DNA of 64,000 bases from Parvibaculum sp. (GTDB lineage: Bacteria > Pseudomonadota > Alphaproteobacteria > Parvibaculales > Parvibaculaceae), in NCBI GenBank assembly GCA_030645235.1, contig JAUSMV010000012.1, forward strand, positions 434,001-498,000. The letters run 5' to 3'. The notes below the pieces were generated by a model. It did no database searches and was not told the origin of the DNA. It worked only from the letters and a program-made list of their open reading frames with translations. Both the position numbers and the translations under genes were made by a program. This document shows, in pieces, positions 1 through 9,354 of this stretch. The stretch's first letter is position 1; each line of letters starts with the position of its first letter.

Positions 1-1
1 T

Positions 2-388
2 CAATTGCTGCAGGTCGCGATGCTGACGCTCAATGGTGAATTTCTCGCAGGTTCCATCGCGCATGTGTTTCGCGGGCATGCGACGCTGATGGTTCACACT
101 TTTGAAGGCCATCCGCGCCAGTCGCCGGGCCGCTTGCATCTGCTCAGGCTGATGGAAACCAGCATTGAAGCGGGACATCTCTTTTATGATCTCTCCATCG
201 GCAAACTTCCTTTTAAAGAAAGCTTCTGTGCTGAGCCGATGGCGCTCACCAATTTTGTCGTTGCGACAAAACCATGGGGACTTGCGGCGGCGAACGCGAC
301 GCGCGCGAAATTTGCGCTGAAGCGCCGTGTTAAAGCGAGTGCCCGATTGATGCAGTGGCTGCGCAGCTTCAGGCTGATGCTGAAGTGA
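2..388 (+). CDS. GNAT/CelD-like acyltransferase, C-terminal part (5' end outside window)
   Basis: The reading frame is open to the left window edge, so only the last ~128 codons are present; the TTG and ATG codons near position 5 are probably internal. The fragment contains a segment with HLLRLMETSIEAG, then FYDLSIG and PFKESFC, a pattern I associate with the C-terminal half of Acetyltransf_6/CelD-type GNAT proteins, which use acyl-CoA or acyl-tRNA donors, often in envelope polysaccharide or capsule modification. A basic tail (KRRVKASARLMQWLRSF) ends the protein. It is followed by the palindromic repeat at 417, which may act as a transcription end. Substrate unknown; family call moderate. Confidence 0.55.
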   Translation, partial: QLLQVAMLTLNGEFLAGSIAHVFRGHATLMVHTFEGHPRQSPGRLHLLRLMETSIEAGHLFYDLSIGKLPFKESFCAEPMALTNFVVATKPWGLAAANATRAKFALKRRVKASARLMQWLRSFRLMLK

Positions 389-416
389 AAGCAGAAGACG
401 CGTTGCTTTCTTTGTC

Positions 417-572
417 TCAACCCTCCCCTTGAGGGAGGGTCAAAAAAGCTCCTTCAGATTTTTTGGGGCGGGGTCGCGGTCTGTCGTCAGAACACGGCCA
501 TGCATTGAACTTCGTTCCCCCTCCCCAAACGGCGAAGGCGCCGTTTGACCCTCCCTCAAGGGGAGGGTTGAA
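417..572. repeat. Inverted pair of palindromic intergenic repeats
   Basis: Positions 417-444 and 545-572 are exact reverse complements of each other over about 27 bases (core CCCTCCCCTTGAGGGAGGGT), separated by about 100 bases. Each core is itself a hairpin. The first copy continues into an A-run/T-run palindrome and a GGGGCGGGG tail, the same architecture seen at 43012-43070. No convincing gene lies in 389-613; the short reading frame across it is explained by the repeat. Confidence 0.75.
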
Positions 573-613
573 GGATTCTTTGGGCGGCGATTATCCCGCA
601 ATGACGATAACGA

Positions 614-1177
614 CTATTTCGGCCGTCTCTCCCAGGGCTCCAGCACACCTGCCACCAAGCGCGGCTGAGGGTGCTCCATCTGCGCAATTGCGGCGGCTGA
701 AATTTCGGCATGGGTGAGCCAGCGTGATGACGCACCTTCCAGCATAAAGCCCAAAATCACCTGCGCATAGGTGAATTCATCCTGCAGGCCAAGTGCCTGT
801 GCGCGCCGCTCGGCAATGGACGCTTCGCCGTCCTTGCCCAGAAGCAGCGAGCGGCTGCCCATCACTTCAACAAGCCGTCCCTGCGGCGCAATCATCCCGT
901 CAAGCGCCGCGCGCAAAATATCGGCAGGCGGGTGGAGCCATGTCAGCGCCAGATCAAACGGCGCATGGCGCTCCAACGCATCGAGAAACGCGGCCTCATC
1001 ATCGTAAGACACATTGATCGGTGTGATCTTGTGATCGAGCACGTCATTGTTGAACGAGAATGCATCGGCATTGCGCGAGACGAGCACAGCTTTCTTCGAG
1101 CGCGCGACAGCATGCGCCGCTGCGGCAGAGAGCATGCCGGTGGTGCCGAGGAGGAGGGTGGTGGTCATGGGATTCAA
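614..1177 (-). CDS. Rossmann-fold short-chain dehydrogenase-like protein
   Basis: A 187-residue protein (184 if the ATG at 1168 is used). It begins with a beta strand and a glycine-containing loop (LLLGTTGMLSAAAAHAVA) followed by a strand ending VLVSRNA, as in NAD(P)-binding folds. There is no clear YxxxK catalytic pair and the protein is shorter than a classical SDR, so catalysis is uncertain; it may be an atypical SDR or nucleotide-binding protein. Its start overlaps the stop of the upstream membrane-protein gene by four bases, so the two are probably co-transcribed. The family is only loosely recognised. Confidence 0.6.
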   Translation of the reverse strand: MNPMTTTLLLGTTGMLSAAAAHAVARSKKAVLVSRNADAFSFNNDVLDHKITPINVSYDDEAAFLDALERHAPFDLALTWLHPPADILRAALDGMIAPQGRLVEVMGSRSLLLGKDGEASIAERRAQALGLQDEFTYAQVILGFMLEGASSRWLTHAEISAAAIAQMEHPQPRLVAGVLEPWERRPK

Positions 1178-1893
1178 TTCGCACTTTGGAGTTCTCTGAA
1201 TACTCCTTCCGGTGGTTTACGCCAAATCTTCCATATGGTTCGAGATGCATCCCAAATGGCGATTCCTAACGTAATTGAGAATGCCCCCACTATTGTACGG
1301 AACGTCAAAACCAATGATGAAAAGAAAAAATTCTTGTCGTTGTTTCTGAGTTCGCCCACAAAGAGATTGAAAACTTCCGGATAGTCCAGCAGTGAGCCTT
1401 GTATGATTTGGTTGGTAACAAACCACATGAGCTGCCAATAAGTTGTGTTGGTTGCAGGAAGTCCGTCGTGTAGCCCAATCAGAGCTATTCCCGTTTCATC
1501 AAACCAATAGTAGTTGGTGCAAAATAGGAATAACCCGACCGCCGGAACTGCAAGTCCGAATACAATAATGACCAGAAAGTCTTGAGAAAAACCGAGCCAA
1601 GCAAGCTTCTGATGAGCTTTCATAGCCGTTATCCGAGTTCTTATTGCATCTCTTCGAGTTGGAGATCTGCCTCGATATTTTCGACCAAATGCTTCGTACT
1701 TTAAGTCGCGTATTCTTTCTTTGGCTCTATAGGCTATCCACAAGGATATGAAAATTATGATCAGTGCAGAGAGGAATGCATAGATGCGAATTGCAGTGTC
1801 GGAGACTAGGTAGGGCCATAGTGTGGCCCACCAAGCTCTCACCTGATCCGCCATCCAATAGAAATCACGATAGATGCTGTCGTTCATGCTCAT
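1174..1893 (-). CDS. Uncharacterised membrane protein (about three helices)
   Basis: A 239-residue protein with hydrophobic segments near residues 38-58, 100-125 and 192-212, separated by a basic cytoplasmic-looking loop (RAKERIRDLKYEAFGRKYRGR begins it) and a polar loop with several Trp and Tyr residues. The coding sequence is clearly more AT-rich than uvrB or the downstream dehydrogenase-like gene, which suggests acquisition. It ends overlapping the next gene's start by ATGA-type overlap. I do not recognise a family; no enzymatic motif is visible. A role in envelope or defence functions would be guesswork. Confidence 0.6.
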   Translation of the reverse strand: MSMNDSIYRDFYWMADQVRAWWATLWPYLVSDTAIRIYAFLSALIIIFISLWIAYRAKERIRDLKYEAFGRKYRGRSPTRRDAIRTRITAMKAHQKLAWLGFSQDFLVIIVFGLAVPAVGLFLFCTNYYWFDETGIALIGLHDGLPATNTTYWQLMWFVTNQIIQGSLLDYPEVFNLFVGELRNNDKNFFFSSLVLTFRTIVGAFSITLGIAIWDASRTIWKIWRKPPEGVFRELQSAN

Positions 1894-2071
1894 CCCCCCG
1901 AATGAGTTTTACGTGGGGGACATCATCCCTGTTCGGAGCGTTTGGCGCAAGATAATTGCCGGGTGGTTGTCTGTGTGGTGCGTTTTCTGTTTTCGGTGTC
2001 TTGCAGATATGGAAACGCCCCTGTCTGCCAATGGCATGCAGGGGCGCATCCGTTCACTGAGGGTATTTCAC

Positions 2072-3742
2072 TCAGCCGCCGATGGCGCTGGCCTCGGCTG
2101 CTGCGATTTGCATGCTGCTCGACATTTCGTTGGTGACGGCGCTTTGTTCTTCGACAGCGGTGGCTGTCGATGTCACATATTCACGCACCGCTTCAATGGC
2201 GTTTTTGATGTTGTGCAGGCCATTCACAACGTCATTCGATACGCTGCGCATGCCGTCGATTTCTTCAGAAATCCGCTCAGTTGCGCTCTTTGCCTGATTG
2301 GCGAGATTTTTCACTTCGTTGGCCACGACCGCAAAGCCGCGTCCTGCTTCACCGGCGCGCGCCGATTCAATGGTGGCATTGAGGGCGAGAAGATTGATCT
2401 GGCTGGTAATGTCCGAGATGATCTGGACAATGCCGCCCATGGAAGCGCCGACTTCGGAAAGGCGCTGCGTTGCGCGATCGGCATCTTCGACGCAGTTTGC
2501 GGCATCATTCGCCTTGTCGCGGGATCTCAGCATTGCTTCGGAAATTTCACGCACCGATGCATTGAGTTCTTCTGCACCGGAGGCAACGTTTTCCATCATT
2601 GAGCGCACATGTTCGCTCTTTTTGCGGGCGACGACCTGCTTTGTCACATCGGTGGCGAACTTGACGATTTTGAAGGGCTTGTTATTCAGATCGAGAATGG
2701 GGTTGTAGGATGCCTGAATCCAGACCTCGCGACCGCCCTTGCCAAGACGCATATATTCTGCGGCCTGGTATTCGCCACGGTTGAGCGCTGCCCAGAACTG
2801 GCGATACTCGTCGCCGTCGCGGACGTCGGACGGGACGAACATCGAATGATGCCGGCCCTGAATTTCAGACAGCTGATAGCCGAGCGTATCGAGGAAATTC
2901 TTGTTGGCTGTGATGATCGTGCCGTCGAGGTTGAATTCGATCACGGCCTGTGACTTGTGAATGGCGTTGATCTGGCCGATATAGTCGGCGGCTTCAAGCT
3001 TTTCTTTCGTTACATCGGTGGCGAATTTGACAACTTTGAAGGGTTTGCCGTTGAGGTCGAGGATGGGATTGTAAGATGCCTGAATCCAGACTTCGCGTCC
3101 GCCTTTGCCGATGCGCTTGTATTCGGCCGATTGATATTCGCCGCGATTGAGCGCCGCCCAGAATTCTCTGTATTCGGTGCTTTCACGCAGGTGAGGCTCG
3201 ACGAACATGCTGTGATGCTTGCCCTGAATTTCGGACAGCTGATAGCCGAGCGTATCGAGGAAATTCTTGTTGGCTGTGATGATTGTGCCATCGAGTTTGA
3301 ATTCGATCACGGCCTGCGATTTGTTGATGGCGTCAATCTGGCCGATGTAATTGGCGGCTTCCAGCTTTTGCTTCGTCACGTCGATCGCGAATTTGACGAC
3401 TTTGAAGGGTTTGCCATCGCGGCCGGCGATCGGATTGTAAGACGCCTGAATCCAGACCTCACGACCGCCTTTGCCGAAGCGCTTGTATTCTGCAGACTGG
3501 GGTTCGCCCCTGCTGAGGGCCGCCCAGAATTCTCTGTATTCGCTGCTGTTGCTATAGGCCGGATCGACAAACATGCTGTGATGTTTGCCCTGAATTTCTT
3601 CAAGGCTATAGCCGAGCGTGTTGAGGAAGTTCTTGTTGGCTGTAATGATTTTGCCATCCAAAGCAAACTCAATTGTCGCCTGGATATTATGGACGGCGGC
3701 AAGTTCAGCGGCCTGATTGAAAGCTTTGGGTGAGAAAATCAT
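2072..3742 (-). CDS. Soluble methyl-accepting chemotaxis protein with three PAS domains
   Basis: About 556 residues from the ATG at 3742. Three near-identical PAS modules of ~122 residues run in tandem; each has the [17 protein letters not shown] opening and ends with the PAC-like pattern [12 protein letters not shown]. The C-terminal ~190 residues are an MCP signalling domain with the conserved hairpin tip ([21 protein letters not shown], then [12 protein letters not shown]). No membrane segment is present, so it is a cytoplasmic energy or redox receptor, probably haem- or FAD-dependent like Aer/soluble PAS-MCPs. The longer start at 3805 is rejected because it would translate through a perfect 15-bp hairpin. 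No che genes are in the window. Confidence 0.88.
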   Translation of the reverse strand: MIFSPKAFNQAAELAAVHNIQATIEFALDGKIITANKNFLNTLGYSLEEIQGKHHSMFVDPAYSNSSEYREFWAALSRGEPQSAEYKRFGKGGREVWIQASYNPIAGRDGKPFKVVKFAIDVTKQKLEAANYIGQIDAINKSQAVIEFKLDGTIITANKNFLDTLGYQLSEIQGKHHSMFVEPHLRESTEYREFWAALNRGEYQSAEYKRIGKGGREVWIQASYNPILDLNGKPFKVVKFATDVTKEKLEAADYIGQINAIHKSQAVIEFNLDGTIITANKNFLDTLGYQLSEIQGRHHSMFVPSDVRDGDEYRQFWAALNRGEYQAAEYMRLGKGGREVWIQASYNPILDLNNKPFKIVKFATDVTKQVVARKKSEHVRSMMENVASGAEELNASVREISEAMLRSRDKANDAANCVEDADRATQRLSEVGASMGGIVQIISDITSQINLLALNATIESARAGEAGRGFAVVANEVKNLANQAKSATERISEEIDGMRSVSNDVVNGLHNIKNAIEAVREYVTSTATAVEEQSAVTNEMSSSMQIAAAEASAIGG

Positions 3743-3754
3743 TTTTGTGTTCCA

Positions 3755-3791
3755 CTTCTGCGCATTTTGCTCATGACAAAATGCGCAGAAG
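3755..3791. promoter_or_regulatory. Perfect inverted repeat in the chemoreceptor leader
   Basis: Arms CTTCTGCGCATTTTG (3755-3769) and CAAAATGCGCAGAAG (3777-3791) are perfectly complementary with a seven-base spacer. It lies 13-49 bases upstream of the likely ATG of the PAS-MCP gene on the minus strand. It could be a dimeric-repressor operator or a leader hairpin governing translation. The adjacent upstream stretch also holds ATACGT-cttttt-ACGTAT (3933-3950). Confidence 0.6.
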
Positions 3792-3868
3792 CTTTGAATG
3801 ATCATTTAATGAAAAAAATTAGATTTTTAAGACAAATTCCTACATTCGGGCGTCTTTATCGCAGAAGG

Positions 3869-3892
3869 GCCCCGCAGGTTCGTCGGGGCTTT
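3869..3892 (-). terminator. Weak hairpin terminator candidate
   Basis: GCCCCG (3869-3874) pairs with CGGGGC (3884-3889) around a nine-base loop. It lies 160 bases beyond the stop of the minus-strand periplasmic protein gene. The T-tract on the minus strand is poor, so the call is tentative. Confidence 0.3.
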
Positions 3893-4053
3893 GCGACAGA
3901 AATGCGCACAAATTAAAGGTATTTTTCTCCTGATACGTCTTTTTACGTATATTGAGGACGGCCAAAGAGCTTGTTTGGGCGTTAATCTTGTCGGGCGTGC
4001 GATTGAAAAAATCGGAAAATAGCACCCGGCTGTCGCGGTGAAAGCACTGTGCT

Positions 4054-4395
4054 TTATTCGCCGCGCAGGCCTCTGCCGATACCGCGGAAAAAGTCACGCG
4101 TTGTATGGCCGATGGTCTTGGTTGTGTCGCGGACACCATGGCCCACGGCCTTGGCACCGTCACCCACGGCGCGCCCGGCGTCAGCGGCACCTTCACCGAT
4201 GGTCTCTCCGACTTCTTTGGCAGGCGGCAAGCGGCCATCGGATTTGGGTTCGGTGTGTATTTCCGGCTTCATGTCGGATTTTTCGGCCTGTTCCGCCTCG
4301 TATTTCTTCTGTGCCTGCTCATAGTCATAGGAGTCCGCCAGCGCGGCGCTTGTGCCAAGCATCAGGCTGAGGGCAAGGACTGTGACGATACGCAT
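4054..4395 (-). CDS. Small exported protein of unknown function
   Basis: A 113-residue protein. The start ATG at 4395 is preceded by GGAGA at a good distance, which favours it over an ATG six codons earlier. Residues 1-20 (RIVTVLALSLMLGTSAALA) form a clear Sec signal peptide with an Ala-x-Ala cleavage site. The mature part is acidic and polar at first (EQAQKKYEAEQAEK), then Gly/Ala-rich with repeated short motifs (GEGAADAGRAVGDGAKAVGHG), which resembles amphipathic repeat proteins of the periplasm. No catalytic motif; function unknown. Confidence 0.7.
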   Translation of the reverse strand: MRIVTVLALSLMLGTSAALADSYDYEQAQKKYEAEQAEKSDMKPEIHTEPKSDGRLPPAKEVGETIGEGAADAGRAVGDGAKAVGHGVRDTTKTIGHTTRDFFRGIGRGLRGE

Positions 4396-4468
4396 AGCGG
4401 TCTCCATATTCATTGGGTCTTGCTCTTAAGATGACAAGCAATTGCGGCAAAACCATGCCGTTGCATTA

Positions 4469-4969
4469 TCAAAATTCGTCAGGGAAATCAGCCGGATTTT
4501 TCGGTTTTTTCTTTTTTGGCCGCTCAAACATCACGCCGGGAAAGCCTTTGAGCGGCTTCAACTCAGCGCCTGTATAGGCCCAGTCCTGCTGCTCGCCGAT
4601 GCGCAAATGATAGCGCGGCTCGCGGCCCGTGCGGCTTTCAAACAGCGCGCGCGGAATGTTGACCATATGGGGTGAGCGCGCGGTTTCATAAAAAAGCGGT
4701 GTGCCGCATGTGCCGCAAAACGAGCGCGTGATGCCCGCCTTGCCGTTTTCAAATTGCGAGATGTCGTCTTCGCCTTTGAGGATGCGAAACCGTTTGCGCC
4801 AGCTCCCCACATAAGTCGCGTAAGCCGCGCCATGCGTGAGGCGCGCCGCCTTGCCGTGATCGTGAAAAGCCCAGCGCGCGGGGACGTCGATTTCGAGCGT
4901 CACCGCCCCGCAAAGGCATTTGGCTTTCGCGGTTTTGGGTGTGGCGAGGGTCTTTGGTTTGGTGGTCAT
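4469..4969 (-). CDS. GFA-domain (CENP-V/glutathione-dependent formaldehyde-activating) protein
   Basis: A 166-residue protein with the GFA zinc-binding arrangement: CLCGAVTLEI near residues 18-28 and the CGTCGTPLF pair of cysteines near residue 98. The family binds zinc through these cysteines; some members catalyse S-hydroxymethylglutathione formation but most are uncharacterised. The C-terminus is Lys/Pro-rich (RPKKKKPKNPADF). It lies 15 bases downstream of uvrB on the same strand and could be read through from it. Family firm, function open. Confidence 0.82.
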   Translation of the reverse strand: MTTKPKTLATPKTAKAKCLCGAVTLEIDVPARWAFHDHGKAARLTHGAAYATYVGSWRKRFRILKGEDDISQFENGKAGITRSFCGTCGTPLFYETARSPHMVNIPRALFESRTGREPRYHLRIGEQQDWAYTGAELKPLKGFPGVMFERPKKKKPKNPADFPDEF

Positions 4970-4984
4970 ACGCGTTGATGCGGG

Positions 4985-7315
4985 CTACCGCTTCTTCCCG
5001 CGATACTTCCCAGCCCGCGTGCCGGGCTTGCCGCTTTGTGAGCGGCCTTTGACGTTGGCGCGGGCGACGCTGTCTTCAATTGCGGATTGCCGCGCCATCG
5101 GGTCGTCGGCAATGGCAAGCTCTGTTGCTTCCAGCCGTTTGATTTCGTCGCGCAGGCGGGCGGCGGTTTCAAATTCGAGATCGGATGCTGCTTCCTTCAT
5201 CTTGTTTTCGAGTTCGGCAATGTGGCCGCGCAGATTGTGGCCGATGAAGGACTCGTCGGCCACGCCTGTATCGACGCGGACATGGTCGCGCTCGTAGACG
5301 CTGTCGAGAATATCGCCGATGTCGCGGCGGATCGATTCCGGCGTGATATTGTGTTCGATATTATAGGCGTGTTGTTTTTCGCGGCGGCGGTTGGTCTCGG
5401 CAATCGCGCGCTCCATCGAGCCGGTCATTTTGTCGGCGTAGAGGATGACGCGGCCATCGACGTTACGCGCCGCGCGGCCGATGGTTTGGATCAGCGATGT
5501 TTCCGAACGGAGGAACCCTTCTTTATCGGCATCGAGAATAGCGACGAGTGCGCATTCGGGAATGTCGAGGCCTTCGCGCAGCAGGTTGATGCCGATGAGC
5601 ACGTCAAAAGCGCCAAGCCGCAGATCGCGCAGAATTTCAATGCGCTCCAGCGTGTCGATGTCGCTGTGCATATAGCGCACGCGGATGCCTTGCTCATGCA
5701 TATATTCGGTGAGGTCTTCGGCCATGCGTTTCGTGAGCGTCGTCACGAGAATACGCTGACCCTTGGCCGCCACTTCTTTGCATTCGGCGATGAGATCGTC
5801 GACCTGCGTGCCCACCGGACGAATGAAAGTCGGCGGATCGATCAGGCCGGTCGGGCGGATCACCTGTTCGGTGAAGCTGCCGCCGGTCTGTTCCATTTCC
5901 CACGGGCCGGGCGTCGCGGAGACGAAGACCGATTGCGGCCGCATCGCGTTCCATTCTTCAAACCGCATCGGGCGATTGTCCACGGCGGAGGGCAGGCGGA
6001 AGCCATATTCGGCCAGCGTTGATTTGCGGCGATAGTCGCCCCTGAACATGCCGCCGATTTGCGGCACGGTCACATGGCTTTCATCGGCGAAGACCAGCGC
6101 ATTGTCGGGCAGATATTCAAACAAGGTCGGCGGCGGCTCGCCGGGTTTTCGGCCTGTGAGGTAGCGCGAATAATTTTCGATGCCCGCGCAGCTTCCCGTC
6201 GCTTCCATCATCTCAATGTCGAATTGTGTGCGCTGCTCAAGGCGCTGCGCTTCCAGCAATTTGCCCTGCCCCTTCAGTTCCTGAAGGCGCACTTGCAGAT
6301 CGCGCGTGATTTCTTCAATCGCCTGATTGAGCGTCGGCTTCGGCGTCACATAATGCGAATTGGCATAGAGCTTCACGCTCTCATATTTATCGGTCTTGTG
6401 GCCCGTCAGCGGATCGAACTCGGAAATTTCCTCGATCTCATCGCCGAACATGGCAATGCGCCAGGCGCGGTCTTCATAATGCGCGGGGAAGACGTCAATC
6501 GTATCGCCGCGCACGCGGAAGGTGCCGCGCGTGAAGGCCTGATCGTTGCGTTTGTATTGCAGGGCCACGAGATCGGAGATGAGTTGCCGCCGGTCGATCT
6601 TCTCACCGACCTTGAGCTGAAACGTCATGGCCGAATAGGTCTCGACCGAACCGATACCATAGATGCAGGAGACCGACGCGACGATGATGACGTCATCGCG
6701 TTCCAGCAGCGAGCGCGTCGCGGCGTGGCGCATCCGGTCGATCTGTTCGTTGATCGAGCTTTCTTTTTCAATGTAAGTGTCGGTGCGCGGCACATAGGCT
6801 TCGGGCTGGTAGTAGTCGTAGTACGAAACGAAATACTCAACCGCGTTGTTCGGAAAGAAACTTTTGAACTCGCCATAGAGCTGCGCGGCCAGTGTTTTGT
6901 TCGGCGCGAGGATGAGGGCAGGGCGCTGCGTGCGCGCGATGACCTGCGCCATTGTATAGGTCTTGCCGGAGCCTGTGACGCCGAGCAGCACCTGCTCTGT
7001 CTCGCCCTCGTTGATGCCGGCGACAAGCTCTTTGATCGCGGCGGGCTGGTCGCCTGCGGGTTCATATTCGGAGACGAGTTTAAAGGCGATGCCGCCTTCG
7101 GATTTTTCGGGCCGTTCGGGACGGTGCGGTTCAAACAGCGGCCAGTTTTCCGGATCGCCCTGCAAGGCGCCTGCCCAATGATCGCGATCCGCGATGGCGC
7201 TTTCGGCGGAGAAAATGCCGGATGCTTCCGCGAATCCCGCCGCGACCTTCGCCTCTTTCGACGAAAGCGGCTTGTCGCCCGCGCGACCGAATGATTTGAA
7301 ACCCTTGCTTGCCAT
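4985..7315 (-). CDS. uvrB: Excinuclease ABC subunit B
   Basis: UvrB, the damage-verification helicase-like subunit of nucleotide excision repair. Walker A is [14 protein letters not shown], followed by the beta-hairpin region with [10 protein letters not shown], a DES-H box ([11 protein letters not shown]), and helicase motifs V/VI ([18 protein letters not shown]). A UVR motif for UvrC contact lies near the C-terminus ([20 protein letters not shown]). From the ATG at 7315 the protein is 776 residues; the extra ~80 N-terminal residues before the conserved core are common in alphaproteobacterial UvrB. A TTG at 7345 with AGGGG upstream is the alternative start. Confidence 0.96.
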   Translation of the reverse strand: MASKGFKSFGRAGDKPLSSKEAKVAAGFAEASGIFSAESAIADRDHWAGALQGDPENWPLFEPHRPERPEKSEGGIAFKLVSEYEPAGDQPAAIKELVAGINEGETEQVLLGVTGSGKTYTMAQVIARTQRPALILAPNKTLAAQLYGEFKSFFPNNAVEYFVSYYDYYQPEAYVPRTDTYIEKESSINEQIDRMRHAATRSLLERDDVIIVASVSCIYGIGSVETYSAMTFQLKVGEKIDRRQLISDLVALQYKRNDQAFTRGTFRVRGDTIDVFPAHYEDRAWRIAMFGDEIEEISEFDPLTGHKTDKYESVKLYANSHYVTPKPTLNQAIEEITRDLQVRLQELKGQGKLLEAQRLEQRTQFDIEMMEATGSCAGIENYSRYLTGRKPGEPPPTLFEYLPDNALVFADESHVTVPQIGGMFRGDYRRKSTLAEYGFRLPSAVDNRPMRFEEWNAMRPQSVFVSATPGPWEMEQTGGSFTEQVIRPTGLIDPPTFIRPVGTQVDDLIAECKEVAAKGQRILVTTLTKRMAEDLTEYMHEQGIRVRYMHSDIDTLERIEILRDLRLGAFDVLIGINLLREGLDIPECALVAILDADKEGFLRSETSLIQTIGRAARNVDGRVILYADKMTGSMERAIAETNRRREKQHAYNIEHNITPESIRRDIGDILDSVYERDHVRVDTGVADESFIGHNLRGHIAELENKMKEAASDLEFETAARLRDEIKRLEATELAIADDPMARQSAIEDSVARANVKGRSQSGKPGTRAGKYRGKKR

Positions 7316-7364
7316 GGACCCAATATGGAGCGTCGGGGAGGCCAAGAAAAGACCCCTGCTGACA

Positions 7365-7389
7365 CCTCCTGACAGCCGGTGTCAGGAGG
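7365..7389. terminator. Strong 10-bp hairpin between the EamA gene and uvrB
   Basis: CCTCCTGACA (7365-7374) and TGTCAGGAGG (7380-7389) are perfectly complementary around five bases. It starts just past the EamA stop codon and precedes uvrB, both on the minus strand. No U-tract follows, so it could be a terminator, an mRNA-stabilising hairpin or an operator in front of uvrB. Confidence 0.5.
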
Positions 7390-7392
7390 CCC

Positions 7393-8301
7393 CTATCTGC
7401 GCCGCATAAGCGGTCCCAATTGCACGATGAGCACGGCGGCGAGCACGCAAGCCGCGCCCGTCCAGCCGCTCAGTGTCAGGCGCTCGCCCAGCAGCAGAGC
7501 GCCGAAGGCGGCGGCGAAGAGACCTTCTGACGAGAGGATGATGGCGGCGTCCGAGGCGGGCGTATGCGCCTGCGCCACCGATTGCAATGTGAAGGCGAGG
7601 CCGCCCGATATGATGCCGGTATAGAGCAGTTCCATCCAGGCATCGCCGACGCCGCCCCATGTCGGGGCTTCAAAATAAATGCCGAAGGCCAGGCCGAGCG
7701 CGGCGACGACGATGAATTGAATGAGCGAGATGACCATCGGGCGGCGCAGATCATAAGCGATCCAGCCCAGCGCCAGAATCTGAATGGCCCAGAAGAATGC
7801 GCCGAGAATAATCAGCCAATCGCCTGTGTTGAGCCCTGCGATGCTGCCGCCACCCAGAAGGAACGTGCCGATGAGCGACAGCGCGGCGGCGGGCCAGATG
7901 GCGGCGTGGAGTTTCGCATGTTGCTTGTCGGCCTCCGATGTCGTGCGGAATTTTGTGACGACATAGGCAAGCGCAGGCACCATCACAACATAGAGCGCGG
8001 TGAGAAACCCCGCATTGCTGACGCTGGTGGTGAGCAGCGCGGTTTGCTGAAGCGCAACGCCGAGGAAAAACGCGACGCCGATGCCGACGATCTGCATCAG
8101 GCGCTTTTTCGGGATCACAGGCAGATTGCGGCGGCTCTCGGCAAAGGCAAAAGGCGCGACGACAAGCGCGGCCATCAGAAACCGTGCGCCGGAAAAAGTC
8201 AGCGGCCCCATATGCTCCATCGCGGTCGCCTGCCCGACAAAAGCCAAGCCCCAGATAAGGGCCGCTGCAAGCAGCAACAGATCGGCAGTCGCGCGGGTCA
8301 T
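7393..8301 (-). CDS. EamA/DMT-family transporter
   Basis: About 302 residues from the ATG at 8301. Two tandem EamA repeats give ten predicted membrane helices; the N-terminal repeat begins LLLLAAALIWGLAFVGQA and the second contains GGLAFTLQSVAQAHT and LLLGERLTLSGW, both typical of RhaT/YdcZ-like drug/metabolite exporters. The longer reading frame to 8370 adds a Pro/Arg-rich stretch not seen in the family, so the internal ATG is preferred although no strong Shine-Dalgarno is visible. Substrate cannot be inferred; members export amino acids, metabolites or drugs. Confidence 0.87.
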   Translation of the reverse strand: MTRATADLLLLAAALIWGLAFVGQATAMEHMGPLTFSGARFLMAALVVAPFAFAESRRNLPVIPKKRLMQIVGIGVAFFLGVALQQTALLTTSVSNAGFLTALYVVMVPALAYVVTKFRTTSEADKQHAKLHAAIWPAAALSLIGTFLLGGGSIAGLNTGDWLIILGAFFWAIQILALGWIAYDLRRPMVISLIQFIVVAALGLAFGIYFEAPTWGGVGDAWMELLYTGIISGGLAFTLQSVAQAHTPASDAAIILSSEGLFAAAFGALLLGERLTLSGWTGAACVLAAVLIVQLGPLMRRR

Positions 8302-8616
8302 GGAGTGTGGGTCTTTGCTGCAAAGGGGGCGGGCCGCGCGGACCCTAGCACCGGCCCCCGTGCCCGTCACCGGCCATTGATTTGATTGACGAGGCAGTTC
8401 TCGCCACGATCTGAGAAATCCCCGCCTAAAAACTTATCCCCATGTGGTTTTCCGCCCCCATATTGATTTCATTGCCGCCACGAAGGGATATTCCGGACCA
8501 TCCGAAGTGTGGGCGGTGAGCGACATCTGAAACGAACGGGATTAATGGACCCGCTGCTGAAGTCAGACGCCCGATGAGTACAGCAATGGAAAACGGAGAA
8601 GACGCAAAAATGTCGC

Positions 8617-8737
8617 GCGCGGGGTCGGAGTTCCTTCGCCCCAATACGTGTTAACGCGTCACGCGTTGGATCGCGTGCGTTGGAGTTCTGCCCCGCGCCC
8701 CTTCACCTTTCGAGGTGGCACCTTTTAAGGCGCCTTT
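8617..8737. other. Structured gene-free region, possible non-coding RNA
   Basis: The stretch 8302-8843 has no convincing gene. Within it GCGCGGGG (8617-8624) pairs perfectly with CCCCGCGC (8691-8698), enclosing an unpaired zone and an imperfect arm in which CCAA (8641-8644) pairs with TTGG (8680-8683). Two further hairpins follow: CACCT-TTCG-AGGTG and GGC-CCTT-AAGG-GCC. A long stem, bubble and apical arm is reminiscent of 6S-type RNAs, but I see no sequence I can match to a known family, and the strand is undetermined. Confidence 0.25.
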
Positions 8738-8843
8738 GGTAAATGCGTGTCTCACCCTTGCGGGCTTCAGCCCGGCGAGGTTTTTGCCGCATCACCTGCA
8801 ATGGCCTCTTTCCCTTCGGCGCTGCCTCTGCAATCCTCCCCTC

Positions 8844-9332
8844 ATGTCACAGCCCATGATCTATTCCCCCATTCCGCGTGTCGCGCGGGCGCATTGGACG
8901 ATCTATCTGCCCTCGGGCGTTGTCGCGCTTGTCTGGGCGGCGATCTATGGCTGGGCCGCCGCGCATGAGCCGCAGCTCGGCGCGCTCAAGGCGCTGGCCC
9001 TTGCGGTCGAGGCGTTGGGTGTGCCGCTTCTGTTGTTCTTTGCCGCCGTGCGGGCGCGCGTGCTCTCGGTGGAGGTGCGCGGCGACGGGGTGCTTTCCAT
9101 GCGGTTTGGCTTTTTGCGTCCGCGCGAGGTCAGCATCGGCTTGCATGAGATTGCCTCGGTGCGCGTCCGGCGTTCCTTTGTGCAGGCGCTGCTGGGCGGC
9201 GGGGCGCTGGATGTGAAAACCCTGTCGGGCGAGCGCCTCTTTGTCACGGACCTTGATCATCCCGATGACATTGCCGCTGCGCTTGTCGTGCCGGTGCGCG
9301 ATGATTTCGGTCACACAGACACGCTCCACTAA
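8844..9332 (+). CDS. Small membrane protein with PH-like domain
   Basis: About 162 residues from the ATG at 8844; the upstream in-frame 43 codons look non-coding. Two hydrophobic segments (WTIYLPSGVVALVWAAIYGW and LALAVEALGVPLLLFFAAV) are followed by a ~80-residue soluble beta-rich part (VLSVEVRGDGVLSMRFGFL, REVSIGLHEIASVRVRR, GALDVKTLSGERLFV). This order matches bacterial PH/DUF304-like proteins whose PH domain sits at the membrane. The methyltransferase gene follows after 22 bases, so they may be co-transcribed. Confidence 0.65.
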   Translation: MSQPMIYSPIPRVARAHWTIYLPSGVVALVWAAIYGWAAAHEPQLGALKALALAVEALGVPLLLFFAAVRARVLSVEVRGDGVLSMRFGFLRPREVSIGLHEIASVRVRRSFVQALLGGGALDVKTLSGERLFVTDLDHPDDIAAALVVPVRDDFGHTDTLH

Positions 9333-9354
9333 TCAGAAAAAGAGACCTCAGAAA

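Noticed and set aside
6059-7294. 411-codon frame opposite uvrB
   Set aside because: Mirror of a highly biased gene; no SD and no recognisable domain.
8426-8644. 72-codon minus-strand frame in the 8.4-8.6 kb gap
   Set aside because: No SD, no similarity, composition not coding-like.
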